14,809 nt of DNA from a bacterium (GTDB lineage: Bacteria > Blakebacterota > Blakebacteria > Blakebacterales > Blakebacteraceae): the NCBI GenBank assembly GCA_025774205.1, contig JALGWK010000026.1:1-14809 (forward strand), written 5' to 3'. The notes under the pieces were generated by a model, which was given only the letters and a program-made list of their open reading frames with translations, ran no database searches and was not told the DNA's origin. Positions 7,026 to 14,002 of the stretch are shown piece after piece; the stretch's first letter is position 1; each line of letters begins with the position of its first letter. The position numbers were made by a program, and so were the translations under genes.

Positions 7026-8273
7026 ATGAGTGAGACGGAGAACAGGGATTACCATCGCCGGGGGTTCGGACTGCGCCAGGAAGTGGAACCCGAACTCGAG
7101 GCGCACTACCGCAATGCTCTCGTGGACTGGATCTGCGCCCACGGCCATATCCTGGTGGCGGGCGATCTCACCATCCGGCTGGCCAGGGAATTCGGATTCT
7201 GCTACGGCGTGGACCGGGCAGTGGATTTTGCCTACGAGACCCGCCTCCGCTTCCCCGACCGGAGGGTCTGGCTGATCGGCGAGATCATCCACAATCCCCA
7301 TGTGAACGAGAAGATGCTTGAGATGGGTATCGGCTTCCTCTTCGGCAGGTACTCCAAAGACAACGGGTACAAGGCGGTCGAGAAGGAGGATGTCGTGATC
7401 CTGCCTGCCTTCGGGATTCCCCTGGAGGATATGGAGCGCATGAACCGGATCGGCTGCACCCTGGTCGACACGACCTGCGGGTCGGTGATCCTGGTCTGGA
7501 AGAATGTCGAGCAGTATGCCCGGGACGGATTCACCTCGCTCATCCACGGCAAGTTCTACCACGAGGAGACCATGGCCACCGCCAGTCGGGCAATCGCCGA
7601 GGGCGGGCACTACCTGATCGTCCGGAACCTGACTGAGACGGAAATGGTCTATGATCAGATCCGCAACGGCGGTCCGGGAAGGGAACGGTTCCTCGAACAG
7701 TTCGATCAGGCCATCTCGCCCGGCTTCGATCCCGACGTCCACCTCGAGCGGATCGGGCTCGCGAATCAGACCACGATGCTGAAAAGTGAATCGCTGCAGG
7801 TGGCCGACACGCTTCTGAAGGCGATACGCGACCGATATGGTGCGGAGCATCTGGCTGAGCATTTCCGGAACTTCGAGACCATCTGTACCGCCACCCAGGA
7901 ACGGCAGGATGCCATCCTGGAACTGCTCGAAGCGCCGCTCGATCTGATGCTGGTCATCGGCGGGTACAATTCAAGCAACACCAACAACCTTTCCAGGATC
8001 GCCGCCACCCGAGTCATGACCTATCACATCGAGAGTGCCCGGGGGATCCTGCCGGGCAACGAGATCAGGTACAAGCCGGTGGGGGAAAAGGACCCTGTTG
8101 CCAGGTATGACTGGCTGAAGGAGGGACCGCTTCAGATCGGGATAACCGCGGGCGCCTCGACACCCGACAGCGAGATCGGGAATGCGATCCTCGGGATAAT
8201 GGAAACGCTCGACCTCGACCTGCCGGTCGAGGTGGCTGAAGCGATGACCGATCCGTCCGGGAAGGCTACCTGA
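7026..8273 (+). CDS. ispH: 4-hydroxy-3-methylbut-2-enyl diphosphate reductase, long type
   Basis: IspH performs the last step of the MEP pathway, reducing HMBPP to IPP and DMAPP with a 4Fe-4S cluster. The protein is ~415 residues, the long form known from cyanobacteria and plastids rather than the ~310-residue E. coli form; the N-terminal YHRRGFG segment is typical of that form. The three cluster cysteines are visible: C59 (GFCYGVDRAV), C151 (DTTCGSV) and C287 (ICTATQERQ). Substrate-site motifs are present: IIHNPHVN, HGKFYHEET, NQTTM, GGYNSSNTNNL and GITAGASTPD. The ATG at 7026 has AGGGGAGG 10 nt upstream. An in-frame GTG at 7002 also has CGGGAGG 10 nt upstream and would add eight residues. 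The 3' end overlaps a convergent small gene by 8 nt. Confidence 0.95.
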   Translation: MSETENRDYHRRGFGLRQEVEPELEAHYRNALVDWICAHGHILVAGDLTIRLAREFGFCYGVDRAVDFAYETRLRFPDRRVWLIGEIIHNPHVNEKMLEMGIGFLFGRYSKDNGYKAVEKEDVVILPAFGIPLEDMERMNRIGCTLVDTTCGSVILVWKNVEQYARDGFTSLIHGKFYHEETMATASRAIAEGGHYLIVRNLTETEMVYDQIRNGGPGRERFLEQFDQAISPGFDPDVHLERIGLANQTTMLKSESLQVADTLLKAIRDRYGAEHLAEHFRNFETICTATQERQDAILELLEAPLDLMLVIGGYNSSNTNNLSRIAATRVMTYHIESARGILPGNEIRYKPVGEKDPVARYDWLKEGPLQIGITAGASTPDSEIGNAILGIMETLDLDLPVEVAEAMTDPSGKAT

Positions 8274-8574
8274 TCCCGGAAGGGATCTCCTCGCCCAGGT
8301 ACTCCGACCAGCGCTTGAACGCCGAGGTGAAGATCCGGTCGATCCGGGCGGTGTCCACCGATCCGTCCCGGCCATCCTCGTAGAGATCTACCGCGGCCCA
8401 TAACTCATCAAGGTCCTTCTGGTAGACGGTTCTCTCCGAGGCCGGGATCTGAAGGGTCCTGCCGGCCAGCCACGATGCCCGGTCGAACCATTTCACCCCC
8501 TCGCCGGAGAGCTGGTCACGGCGGGTCGGTACGTCCATCCGGTACGGATTGTCTTCTGGGATTGTCTTTTTCAT
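8266..8574 (-). CDS. Small protein of unknown function, convergent with ispH
   Basis: A 102-residue frame starting with MKKTIPEDNPYRMD. No family was recognised. It is judged real because its codons have the G/C-rich third positions of neighbouring genes and its composition is protein-like: soluble, amphipathic, with several Trp (KWFDRASWLAG, ELWAAVDLYEDG, FKRWSEYLGEE). There is no signal peptide or membrane segment. The ATG at 8574 is chosen over further upstream starts because translation beyond it becomes low-complexity and runs into the yjbQ gene. A GGGG run sits only 1 nt before the ATG, so the ribosome site is poor. The TAG stop lies inside the ispH 3' end. It is divergent from yjbQ, with a 120-bp intergenic region. 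Confidence 0.6.
   Translation of the reverse strand: MKKTIPEDNPYRMDVPTRRDQLSGEGVKWFDRASWLAGRTLQIPASERTVYQKDLDELWAAVDLYEDGRDGSVDTARIDRIFTSAFKRWSEYLGEEIPSGIR
8272..8287. terminator. GGAA-tetraloop hairpin at the ispH stop codon
   Basis: A perfect 6-bp stem GATCCC/GGGATC closes a GGAA (GNRA-type) tetraloop. It begins inside the ispH TGA and lies within the coding 3' end of the convergent small gene. No T tract follows, so a terminator or 3'-stabilising role is only suggested. Confidence 0.3.
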
Positions 8575-8694
8575 ACCCCTGAAAGTAAGCCCGGATCGGG
8601 CGCCACTCAAGAGCATCATTATGACTGCTGCTCTCGTATATGGAAGAAGCGCGGATCGGGACGCGCGGCCCTGATTGTGAAAGGAAGTATTTCG

Positions 8695-9114
8695 ATGAGT
8701 GCGCATTTCCGTCGCTGGATGGTTGAGCTGGGATCCGAGTGCGGTCATGAGGATGTGACGGAGACCGTACGCGAGGTGGTAACCGAATCGGGCGTCACGA
8801 CCGGTCTGGTCACGGTGGGGATGGCCGGATCGACCGGGGGCGTCACGACGATCGAATATGAATCGGGCGCCCTGAAGGACCTGTGGCGGGCGGTCGAACA
8901 ACTCGCTCCCGCCGACGGGGAGTACATGCACAACCTCAAGTGGGGCGACGGCAATGGCTTCTCACATGTGCGCAGTGCTCTGCTCAAGACAAGTCTGTCG
9001 GTCCCGGTCATCAACGGCGAACTCTATCTGGGAACGTGGCAGCAGATTACCGTTTTCAACTTCGACAACCGCTCACGCCGAAGGGAGATAGCCGCGGTCG
9101 TGGTCGGCGAATAG
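8695..9114 (+). CDS. yjbQ: YjbQ-family (UPF0047) protein, variant without the usual active-site His
   Basis: A 139-residue protein matching the YjbQ/UPF0047 family, annotated as secondary thiamine-phosphate synthase from weak activity of E. coli YjbQ; the physiological role is unsettled. The C-terminal half carries the signature: WGDGNGFSHVRSALL, SVPVINGELYLGTWQQI and DNRSRRRE. The characteristic HT(S/T)A motif at the middle strand reads AGSTGGVTTIEYE, so the histidine is absent; a GST...VTTIEYE form is, as far as I recall, a recurring subfamily in archaea and actinobacteria. The ATG at 8695 has AAGGA 9 nt upstream; an in-frame GTG at 8677 overlaps that site and is rejected. The tandem DsrC-like gene follows 59 nt downstream on the same strand and may be cotranscribed. 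Confidence 0.88.
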   Translation: MSAHFRRWMVELGSECGHEDVTETVREVVTESGVTTGLVTVGMAGSTGGVTTIEYESGALKDLWRAVEQLAPADGEYMHNLKWGDGNGFSHVRSALLKTSLSVPVINGELYLGTWQQITVFNFDNRSRRREIAAVVVGE

Positions 9115-9173
9115 TGCTGACCTGACCCCCTAGAACTGGTGCAGATCGTGAGTTAGATTACGATCCGGAATCG

Positions 9174-9812
9174 GTGACCTTCGGCGATACCACCTTCACC
9201 CTGGACAACCACGGATTTCTTGATCCATCCGATCAGTGGGATGAGGTGTTTGCCGAAGGTATGGCCATGATGCAGGGTATTTACGGTGGTCTTACCGATG
9301 AACAGTGGAGTTTCATCCACTATCTCAGGAAGCAGTTCCTGGAAGAGGAAACGGTTCCGGTGGTGGTACTTGCCTGTGCTGACAACAAACTCAGGCTCGG
9401 CGACCTGAGGTTTCTCTTTCCGACCGGCTATCACCGGGGGGCCTGCAGGATCGCCGGGATCAATTACGATTTCATGTACCAGACGAACATCTGGTTGACC
9501 TATGAGACTTCCACCCTCCTGCAGGAAGAGTTCAAGCTCACCCCCCGCGGATTCCTGGAGGACTTCGGCCAGTGGAACGAGCGGTTCGCTCATCTGATCA
9601 TCCGTGAGTGGCAACTGACGCAGGGCCTCACCGAAAGACATCTGGAGATCATCGCATACCTGCGGACCTACTTCGCCAGGACGAAGAATATCCCCACCAT
9701 CATCGAAACCTGCAGAGAGAATGATTTCGACCTGGAGGAATTCCGGGAACTCTTCCCGGATGGCTATCGCCGGGGAGCCTGCCGTATAGCCGGACTGCCC
9801 TTCTTCGGCTGA
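9174..9812 (+). CDS. Tandem DsrC/TusE-like two-domain protein
   Basis: A 212-residue protein built of two DsrC/TusE-like domains. Each has the family plan: GFL...QW, LT(D/E)xxWxxI or equivalent, a YLR helix, an LFP motif, then G-Y-x-R-G-A-C-R-I-A-G. Repeat 1 is residues ~1-100 and repeat 2 ~113-212, an offset of 112. C91 and C203 match the DsrC CysB position. C68 and C180 form a second pair at equivalent sites, again 112 apart. The penultimate CysA of DsrC and TusE is missing: repeat 2 ends right after AGLPFFG and repeat 1 continues as AGINYDF. Ordinary DsrC is ~105-115 residues. Lack of CysA argues against the classical trisulfide or persulfide carrier role; family members without CysA have been proposed to be regulatory (RspA). 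The GTG start gives a normal domain 1 edge but only a weak GGA upstream, so the start is uncertain by a few codons. Confidence 0.8.
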   Translation: MTFGDTTFTLDNHGFLDPSDQWDEVFAEGMAMMQGIYGGLTDEQWSFIHYLRKQFLEEETVPVVVLACADNKLRLGDLRFLFPTGYHRGACRIAGINYDFMYQTNIWLTYETSTLLQEEFKLTPRGFLEDFGQWNERFAHLIIREWQLTQGLTERHLEIIAYLRTYFARTKNIPTIIETCRENDFDLEEFRELFPDGYRRGACRIAGLPFFG

Positions 9813-9887
9813 TTCCGGGTTTCGAAGTACCCCGCCGGGGGATACACTACACCGATCAACATCTCACCCTCATGTAATCGAGCCGCC

Positions 9888-11330
9888 ATGAAGAGAACCG
9901 TTCTGCTCCTCGGATGCCTGATTGCTCTCGGTGCCGCCTCCTCGCAGGCTGCTGCCCAGACTCAGTCGATTACCCGTTCCTCCGAACTCATGCAGGTCTA
10001 CCACTCCATCTCGAGCCACGATCTCCTGGCCTATGCCGCCGAGCTGAGTGATGAAAAATACGGCGGTCGACTCTCGGGAAGTCCGGAGTACATGGCGGTT
10101 GCGGAGTGGGTGGCCTCCCGGCTCAAGGAGTGGGGACTCGAGCCGTACGGGGATGACGGCACGTTCTTCCAGATGTTCGACAATCCCCACAGCGAGGTCT
10201 TCGATTCCGGCGCTCTTTCAGTTCGGATGGAGCAGGAGGGAGAGGAACTGACCATCGGATATTCCTTCCCCGAGGACTACTTTCCCGGATCGAATTCGGA
10301 TGCCGGGACCGTCACCGGTGAAGTGGTCTACGTCGGATACGGTATCACGGCTCCCGAACTGGGGTACGACGATTACGCCGGTCTCGATATTCAGGGCAAG
10401 ATCGTGGTGATCGATTCCGGAGTTCCCTTCCAGGGTGAGGATGACGAGTTCGTGAAGTGGGTCCCCTACAGTTACCACCAGTTAAAACTGGACAATGCCC
10501 GCCGGCACGGCGCCGCGGGTCTCCTCTATAACAGCAAGATCGCCAATCCCAACACCTCCTTCAACGAGGAGCTCGTCTACTGCCATATCGATCAGCACGT
10601 GACCGATCATCTCTTCTTCGGGACCGGCCGGGACCACACCATCACGGCGTCGATCCGACGTCACCCCGATTCCAGATCGTGCAATGTCATCGGTCTCATC
10701 AGGGGTTCCGATCCCTCGTTGCAGGATGAGGTCATCCTGGTGGGCGGACATCTCGACGGGGTCGGGGACCTGGGCCAGGTGATTCCGGGAGCGCTCGACA
10801 ACGCCTCCGGATGCGCCGACATGCTCGCGGCCGCCCGCGCCCTGGCGGCCTCTCCGGTGAAGCCGAAACGCTCGATCATGTTCATCTTCATCGGGGGCGA
10901 GGAGTGCGGTCTCCTGGGCAGTTACCACTACTGCGCGAATCCCCGCTTCCCCCTGGAGAAGACAGTGGTCTACTTCAACCTCGACATGGTCGGCCACGGC
11001 ACCGGACTCTCGGTCGGAGGGGGAGAGACATATCCGGGGATCGCACGGCATTTCGAGGCGGTGAACAGTGATCTCCTGCATCGCGCCTTCCGGATGTCGG
11101 CCTCCCGGTCATCGGTCGGCCGCCCGAGGAGCGACTCGGTCATCTTCAACCGGGCCGGATTCCGGACCATGAGTTTCGGCACCTCCGGCCGGGTCCCGGG
11201 TATCAGGACGTCCTACCATCATCCCGATGACACGATCGGGACCCTGACCCCCGAGATCATGGAGGATGTGGCGAAGCTGATGTTCCTGGGGCTGCTCGAT
11301 CTGGCCAATGACACCGGGCTGGAGTTCTGA
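9888..11330 (+). CDS. Exported M28-family zinc aminopeptidase-like peptidase
   Basis: A 480-residue secreted metallopeptidase. Residues 1-23 are a signal peptide (KRTVLLLGCLIAL... ending AAAQ). A PA-like insertion (~135-260; GYGITAPELGYDDY, GLDIQGKIVVI, AGLLYNSK) precedes the catalytic core. M28 residues are all present: H288 and D290 (GGHLDGVG), bridging D304 (ALDNASG), catalytic/ligand E338-E339 (GGEECGLLG), D366 (NLDMVGH) and H444 (SYHHPDDT). It should remove N-terminal amino acids from peptides outside the cytoplasm; the substrate is unknown. There are few cysteines in the core and no extra C-terminal domain. The start ATG has only a weak upstream purine stretch. yggS begins 3 nt after its stop, so the two may be cotranscribed. 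Confidence 0.92.
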   Translation: MKRTVLLLGCLIALGAASSQAAAQTQSITRSSELMQVYHSISSHDLLAYAAELSDEKYGGRLSGSPEYMAVAEWVASRLKEWGLEPYGDDGTFFQMFDNPHSEVFDSGALSVRMEQEGEELTIGYSFPEDYFPGSNSDAGTVTGEVVYVGYGITAPELGYDDYAGLDIQGKIVVIDSGVPFQGEDDEFVKWVPYSYHQLKLDNARRHGAAGLLYNSKIANPNTSFNEELVYCHIDQHVTDHLFFGTGRDHTITASIRRHPDSRSCNVIGLIRGSDPSLQDEVILVGGHLDGVGDLGQVIPGALDNASGCADMLAAARALAASPVKPKRSIMFIFIGGEECGLLGSYHYCANPRFPLEKTVVYFNLDMVGHGTGLSVGGGETYPGIARHFEAVNSDLLHRAFRMSASRSSVGRPRSDSVIFNRAGFRTMSFGTSGRVPGIRTSYHHPDDTIGTLTPEIMEDVAKLMFLGLLDLANDTGLEF

Positions 11331-11333
11331 CGG

Positions 11334-12044
11334 GTGGATCTCGAAACACGGATAGCCGGGATCCCGGAACGCCTCGAAGAGGTCAGGAGCCGGATCGTAC
11401 GGGCCGCCGATGATGCGGGGCGGGATCCCTCAGAGGTCAGCATTGTCGGCGTGACCAAAACCCTGCCGACCGCCCTGGTCACCGCCGCGATCGATGCCGG
11501 TCTGGACGGGATCGGTGAGAACCGGATCCAGGAGGGATGCCGCAAGATTGAGGAACTGGGGCGCGAGAAGGCGACCTGGCATCTGATCGGACACCTCCAG
11601 ACGAACAAGGCGCGGTACGCGGCCCGGTGGTTTGATGTCGTGCAGAGCGTCGACTCGGTCCGGATCGCGAATGCGCTCCAGCAGCGGGCGGAAATCGAAG
11701 ACCGGAGCATCCCGGTCTTCCTGGAGGTGAATACCTCCGGTGAAGAGAGTAAATTCGGAGTGATTCCCGATGAACTGGAGCCTCTCCTGGAGGCCGTTTC
11801 GGGATTCGATCGGCTTGCGATACGAGGTCTGATGACCATTGCTCCCTACGATTCCAGGGAAAGAATAGTCCGACCGGCTTTTGTCAGACTGCGCCGCTTG
11901 CTTGAAGAAGCCCGGGAATGGGATGTTCCCGGCGTGGAGATGAGCGAACTCTCCATGGGTATGAGTGATGATTTCGAATGGGCCGTAGCCGAAGGCGCTA
12001 CCGTGGTGCGCCTGGGTTCGGTGCTCTTCGGCCGGAGAGGGTGA
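11334..12044 (+). CDS. yggS: YggS/PLPBP-type pyridoxal phosphate homeostasis protein
   Basis: A 236-residue PLP-binding TIM-barrel protein with no known catalytic activity, acting in cytoplasmic vitamin B6 balance. Motifs: VGVTKT with the PLP lysine K42, GENRIQE, WHLIGHLQTNK, VNTSGEESKFG, RGLMTIAP, and the C-terminal LSMGMSDDFEWAVAEGATVVRLGSVLFG. Length is normal for the family. The GTG start is 3 nt after the peptidase stop, with GGAG inside the end of that gene as the likely ribosome site. yggT follows 4 nt after its stop, the usual yggS-yggT pairing. Confidence 0.95.
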   Translation: MDLETRIAGIPERLEEVRSRIVRAADDAGRDPSEVSIVGVTKTLPTALVTAAIDAGLDGIGENRIQEGCRKIEELGREKATWHLIGHLQTNKARYAARWFDVVQSVDSVRIANALQQRAEIEDRSIPVFLEVNTSGEESKFGVIPDELEPLLEAVSGFDRLAIRGLMTIAPYDSRERIVRPAFVRLRRLLEEAREWDVPGVEMSELSMGMSDDFEWAVAEGATVVRLGSVLFGRRG

Positions 12045-12048
12045 ACTC

Positions 12049-12354
12049 GTGATCGTGCTCGCAAACATTCTGGTGGCGACCGGCAGTCTCCTGAAGACCG
12101 TGACCACCCTGTATATGCTGGCGGTAATCGCCTCGGCCGTCATCACCTGGTTCCCGGTCCACCCGTGGCACCCGGCGGTCAAGTTCCTCCGGGGGATCAC
12201 CGATCCCGTCTATGAACGGATCAGGAAGGTCATGCCGAGGGCGCTGTGGAGCACCGGAATCGATCTGACACCGGCTCTCGTCATCATCGTTCTCTGGTTC
12301 CTGAACGGCGCGATTTTCCAGAGTCTGATCGACGTCGGACTGCGGATGAGATAG
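12049..12354 (+). CDS. yggT: YggT-family membrane protein
   Basis: A 101-residue integral membrane protein. Two hydrophobic segments are seen: ~2-35 and ~72-95, the latter containing PALVIIVLWFLNG. The family signature ITDPVYERIRKVMP lies between them, followed by GIDLTP. The family is linked to osmotic/envelope roles and often sits beside yggS and divIVA; its molecular function is not defined. The GTG start at 12049 follows GGAGAGG in the end of yggS and is 4 nt from the yggS stop. divIVA begins 34 nt downstream. Confidence 0.9.
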   Translation: MIVLANILVATGSLLKTVTTLYMLAVIASAVITWFPVHPWHPAVKFLRGITDPVYERIRKVMPRALWSTGIDLTPALVIIVLWFLNGAIFQSLIDVGLRMR

Positions 12355-12372
12355 CCGTCCGCGGACCATCTC

Positions 12373-12380
12373 AAAGGAGG
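12373..12380 (+). promoter_or_regulatory. Strong Shine-Dalgarno site of divIVA
   Basis: AAAGGAGG ends 8 nt before the GTG at 12389, one of the strongest ribosome-binding sites in the window. It supports the non-ATG start and suggests high translation. Confidence 0.8.
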
Positions 12381-12388
12381 ACTCGACA

Positions 12389-13144
12389 GTGCGGATAACC
12401 CCGATAGACATTCGGAAACAGGAGTTCCGCAGGACCATGCGGGGCTATGACATGGATGAGGTCGACACCTTCATGACCATGGTCTCCGAAGAGATGGAGG
12501 AACTGATCAGTTCGGCCCACCAGGCGAAGACCGAAGCCGCGTCGCTGAAGGAACGACTGACCGAATACCAGCAGATGGAAGCCACCATGCGGGAGACCCT
12601 GATCACGGTCCAGCAGGCGGCCGAGGAGAAGCGTGAAGCCTCTCACAGGGAGGCTGATATCATCCTGAAAGAGGCGGAGGTCAGGGCCGGGCACTGGATC
12701 GAGGACGCCCATCGATCGATCAGGGACATCAAGAAGGAACTGGCCAAGCTGAGAGCCATGCGGGATTCCTACGTGACCCGCCTCAAGATGCTGGTCCAGG
12801 CCCAGCTCGACATGCTCAAACTGGCGGAGATGGAAGAGGAGGCGCCTGACGGCACCCTCGATATGTTCGAGGAGCGCCTGGAGCAACTCACCGCGGCGGC
12901 CCGGGAACGGGTAGCCGTGGCCGGTGAATCGGGTGTGCCTGTCATCGAGGTCGAAGCAGAGGGCGGGAGTGACGGGGGGCCGGCCGCGGAGGAGGGCGGG
13001 ATCGAGATCAAAGAGACACTCGATACCGCCTTTCAGAGCTGGCATGAGAATGAACCTGACGAGGAACGCGAACCGGACGGACCGCTCGACCTTGATGGTG
13101 ATCCCGACCCTGATTCCAGCGAAGACGTCACTCTTGAGGACTGA
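12389..13144 (+). CDS. divIVA: DivIVA-domain cell division/polarity protein
   Basis: A 251-residue DivIVA-family protein. The N-terminal lipid-binding module is clear: ITPIDIRKQEFRRTMRGYD then MDEVDTFMTMVSEEME. A long coiled coil follows to about residue 165, rich in Glu, Lys and Ala, with heptad-like spacing. The last ~65 residues are strongly acidic and low in complexity (EGGSDGG, DEEREPDGP, LDGDPDPDSSED), probably disordered. DivIVA proteins recognise curved membrane and recruit division or cell-wall factors; the acidic tail may bind a partner. The start is GTG with AAAGGAGG 8 nt upstream. Position after yggT matches the common division-associated cluster. Confidence 0.92.
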   Translation: MRITPIDIRKQEFRRTMRGYDMDEVDTFMTMVSEEMEELISSAHQAKTEAASLKERLTEYQQMEATMRETLITVQQAAEEKREASHREADIILKEAEVRAGHWIEDAHRSIRDIKKELAKLRAMRDSYVTRLKMLVQAQLDMLKLAEMEEEAPDGTLDMFEERLEQLTAAARERVAVAGESGVPVIEVEAEGGSDGGPAAEEGGIEIKETLDTAFQSWHENEPDEEREPDGPLDLDGDPDPDSSEDVTLED

Positions 13145-13170
13145 GAATATCTCGATCCCGATATATCCCG

Positions 13171-13974
13171 ATGTCCGACCTCTATGACCAGCTCGGGGAA
13201 GCGGTTGCCGCTCTGGGGCCGACCGCCGGCGCGCCCGTTGCGGGCATCGTGGTTGCCGGGGGGCTGCTGAATCCGATCGAGACGATCGAAGCGGAACGAT
13301 TCGTTCCGTGGCGGGATGTTCCCCACGCCCCCGCGGCACCGCCGGGGAGCGGACTCACCCTCGGTGTCCTGGCCGGCAGACCGGTGGCGGCCGCGCACGC
13401 GATCGCGATCGGGGCGGAGGATTCGGTCGCCGCGGAGGCTGCCTTCCCGCTGCGGCTGCTGCATATGATCGGAGTACCGGTCGTGATCGTCTGCGGCCGG
13501 ACCGGGAGGCTTGCTGACCATCTGGAACCGGGCGGCGTGGCGCTGGTAACCGATCACCTGAACCTGACCGGTGACAATCCGTTGATCGGACCGAACGATG
13601 ATCGACTCGGTCCCCGGTTCCCGAACATGACGGCCGCTTACAGTCCCCGTCTGAACGGACTTGCCAGATCGTCCGCTATTGCTGAACGTATCCCCCTTCA
13701 CGAGGTCATCCTGGCCGAGGTGAACGCTCCGGGATCGTTGCCCGAGGGGGAGCGAGCGCGCCTTCGTTCACTCGGCGCCGACGTGGTGGGAGCAGGTGTG
13801 GTACACGAAGTCACGGCCGCCGTCCACCTGGGCATGGAGGTTACGGCCCTCCTGGCTGTCACCGATCCCGGTCATGTATCACGGTCCGGATCGGGAGTAG
13901 AGGAGGGCAGGGACGTGGAGGGAGCGGGGCCGCTTCTGGCCCGTCTCGTGAAGAAACTGATAATGGAAGTCTGA
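13171..13974 (+). CDS. Purine nucleoside phosphorylase-like protein, catalytic residues degraded
   Basis: A 267-residue homologue of trimeric (human-type, PNP-I) purine nucleoside phosphorylase. The best-conserved part is residues ~124-160 (VTDHLNLTG, NPLIGPNDDRLGPRFP, MTAAYSPRL), together with FPLRLLHMIGV and LGADVVG. Key positions of the human enzyme are changed by my hand alignment. The phosphate loop GSGL reads AGGL; R84 and H86 of RFHMYEG become I and I, with Y88 to A and only E89 kept; AAGG becomes RTGR; E201 of GPSFET is lost (APGSLP); M219 of GMSTVPE is replaced; N243 is Asp (AVTDPGH). It probably does not phosphorolyse nucleosides by the standard mechanism. It sits where an active pnp commonly occurs, between divIVA and ileS. 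Its ATG has no clear ribosome site. Confidence 0.8.
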   Translation: MSDLYDQLGEAVAALGPTAGAPVAGIVVAGGLLNPIETIEAERFVPWRDVPHAPAAPPGSGLTLGVLAGRPVAAAHAIAIGAEDSVAAEAAFPLRLLHMIGVPVVIVCGRTGRLADHLEPGGVALVTDHLNLTGDNPLIGPNDDRLGPRFPNMTAAYSPRLNGLARSSAIAERIPLHEVILAEVNAPGSLPEGERARLRSLGADVVGAGVVHEVTAAVHLGMEVTALLAVTDPGHVSRSGSGVEEGRDVEGAGPLLARLVKKLIMEV

Positions 13975-14002
13975 ATATCCGAGAACCTGAATCGAAACGC
14001 TG

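Noticed and set aside
6942-7862. Open frame of 306 codons on the minus strand
   Set aside because: It is antisense to ispH, which is unambiguous from its three cluster cysteines and substrate motifs.
8591-8660. Direct repeat CGGATCGGG at 8592 and 8652, 60 nt apart
   Set aside because: Nine bases in a GC-rich background with only two copies is not convincing as an operator or array.
8575-8931. N-terminal extension of the small minus-strand gene
   Set aside because: It would overlap the yjbQ coding region and the divergent promoter region, and its translation is unlike the downstream part. The ATG at 8574 is preferred.
9827-9845. Small hairpin GTACCCC-GCC-GGGGGATAC after the DsrC-like gene
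   Set aside because: It has a 4-bp core with a bulge and no T tract, too weak to call a terminator.
13147-13172. Repeated TCCCGAT just before the PNP-like gene
   Set aside because: Only two or three short copies are present and no known site matches; likely chance.
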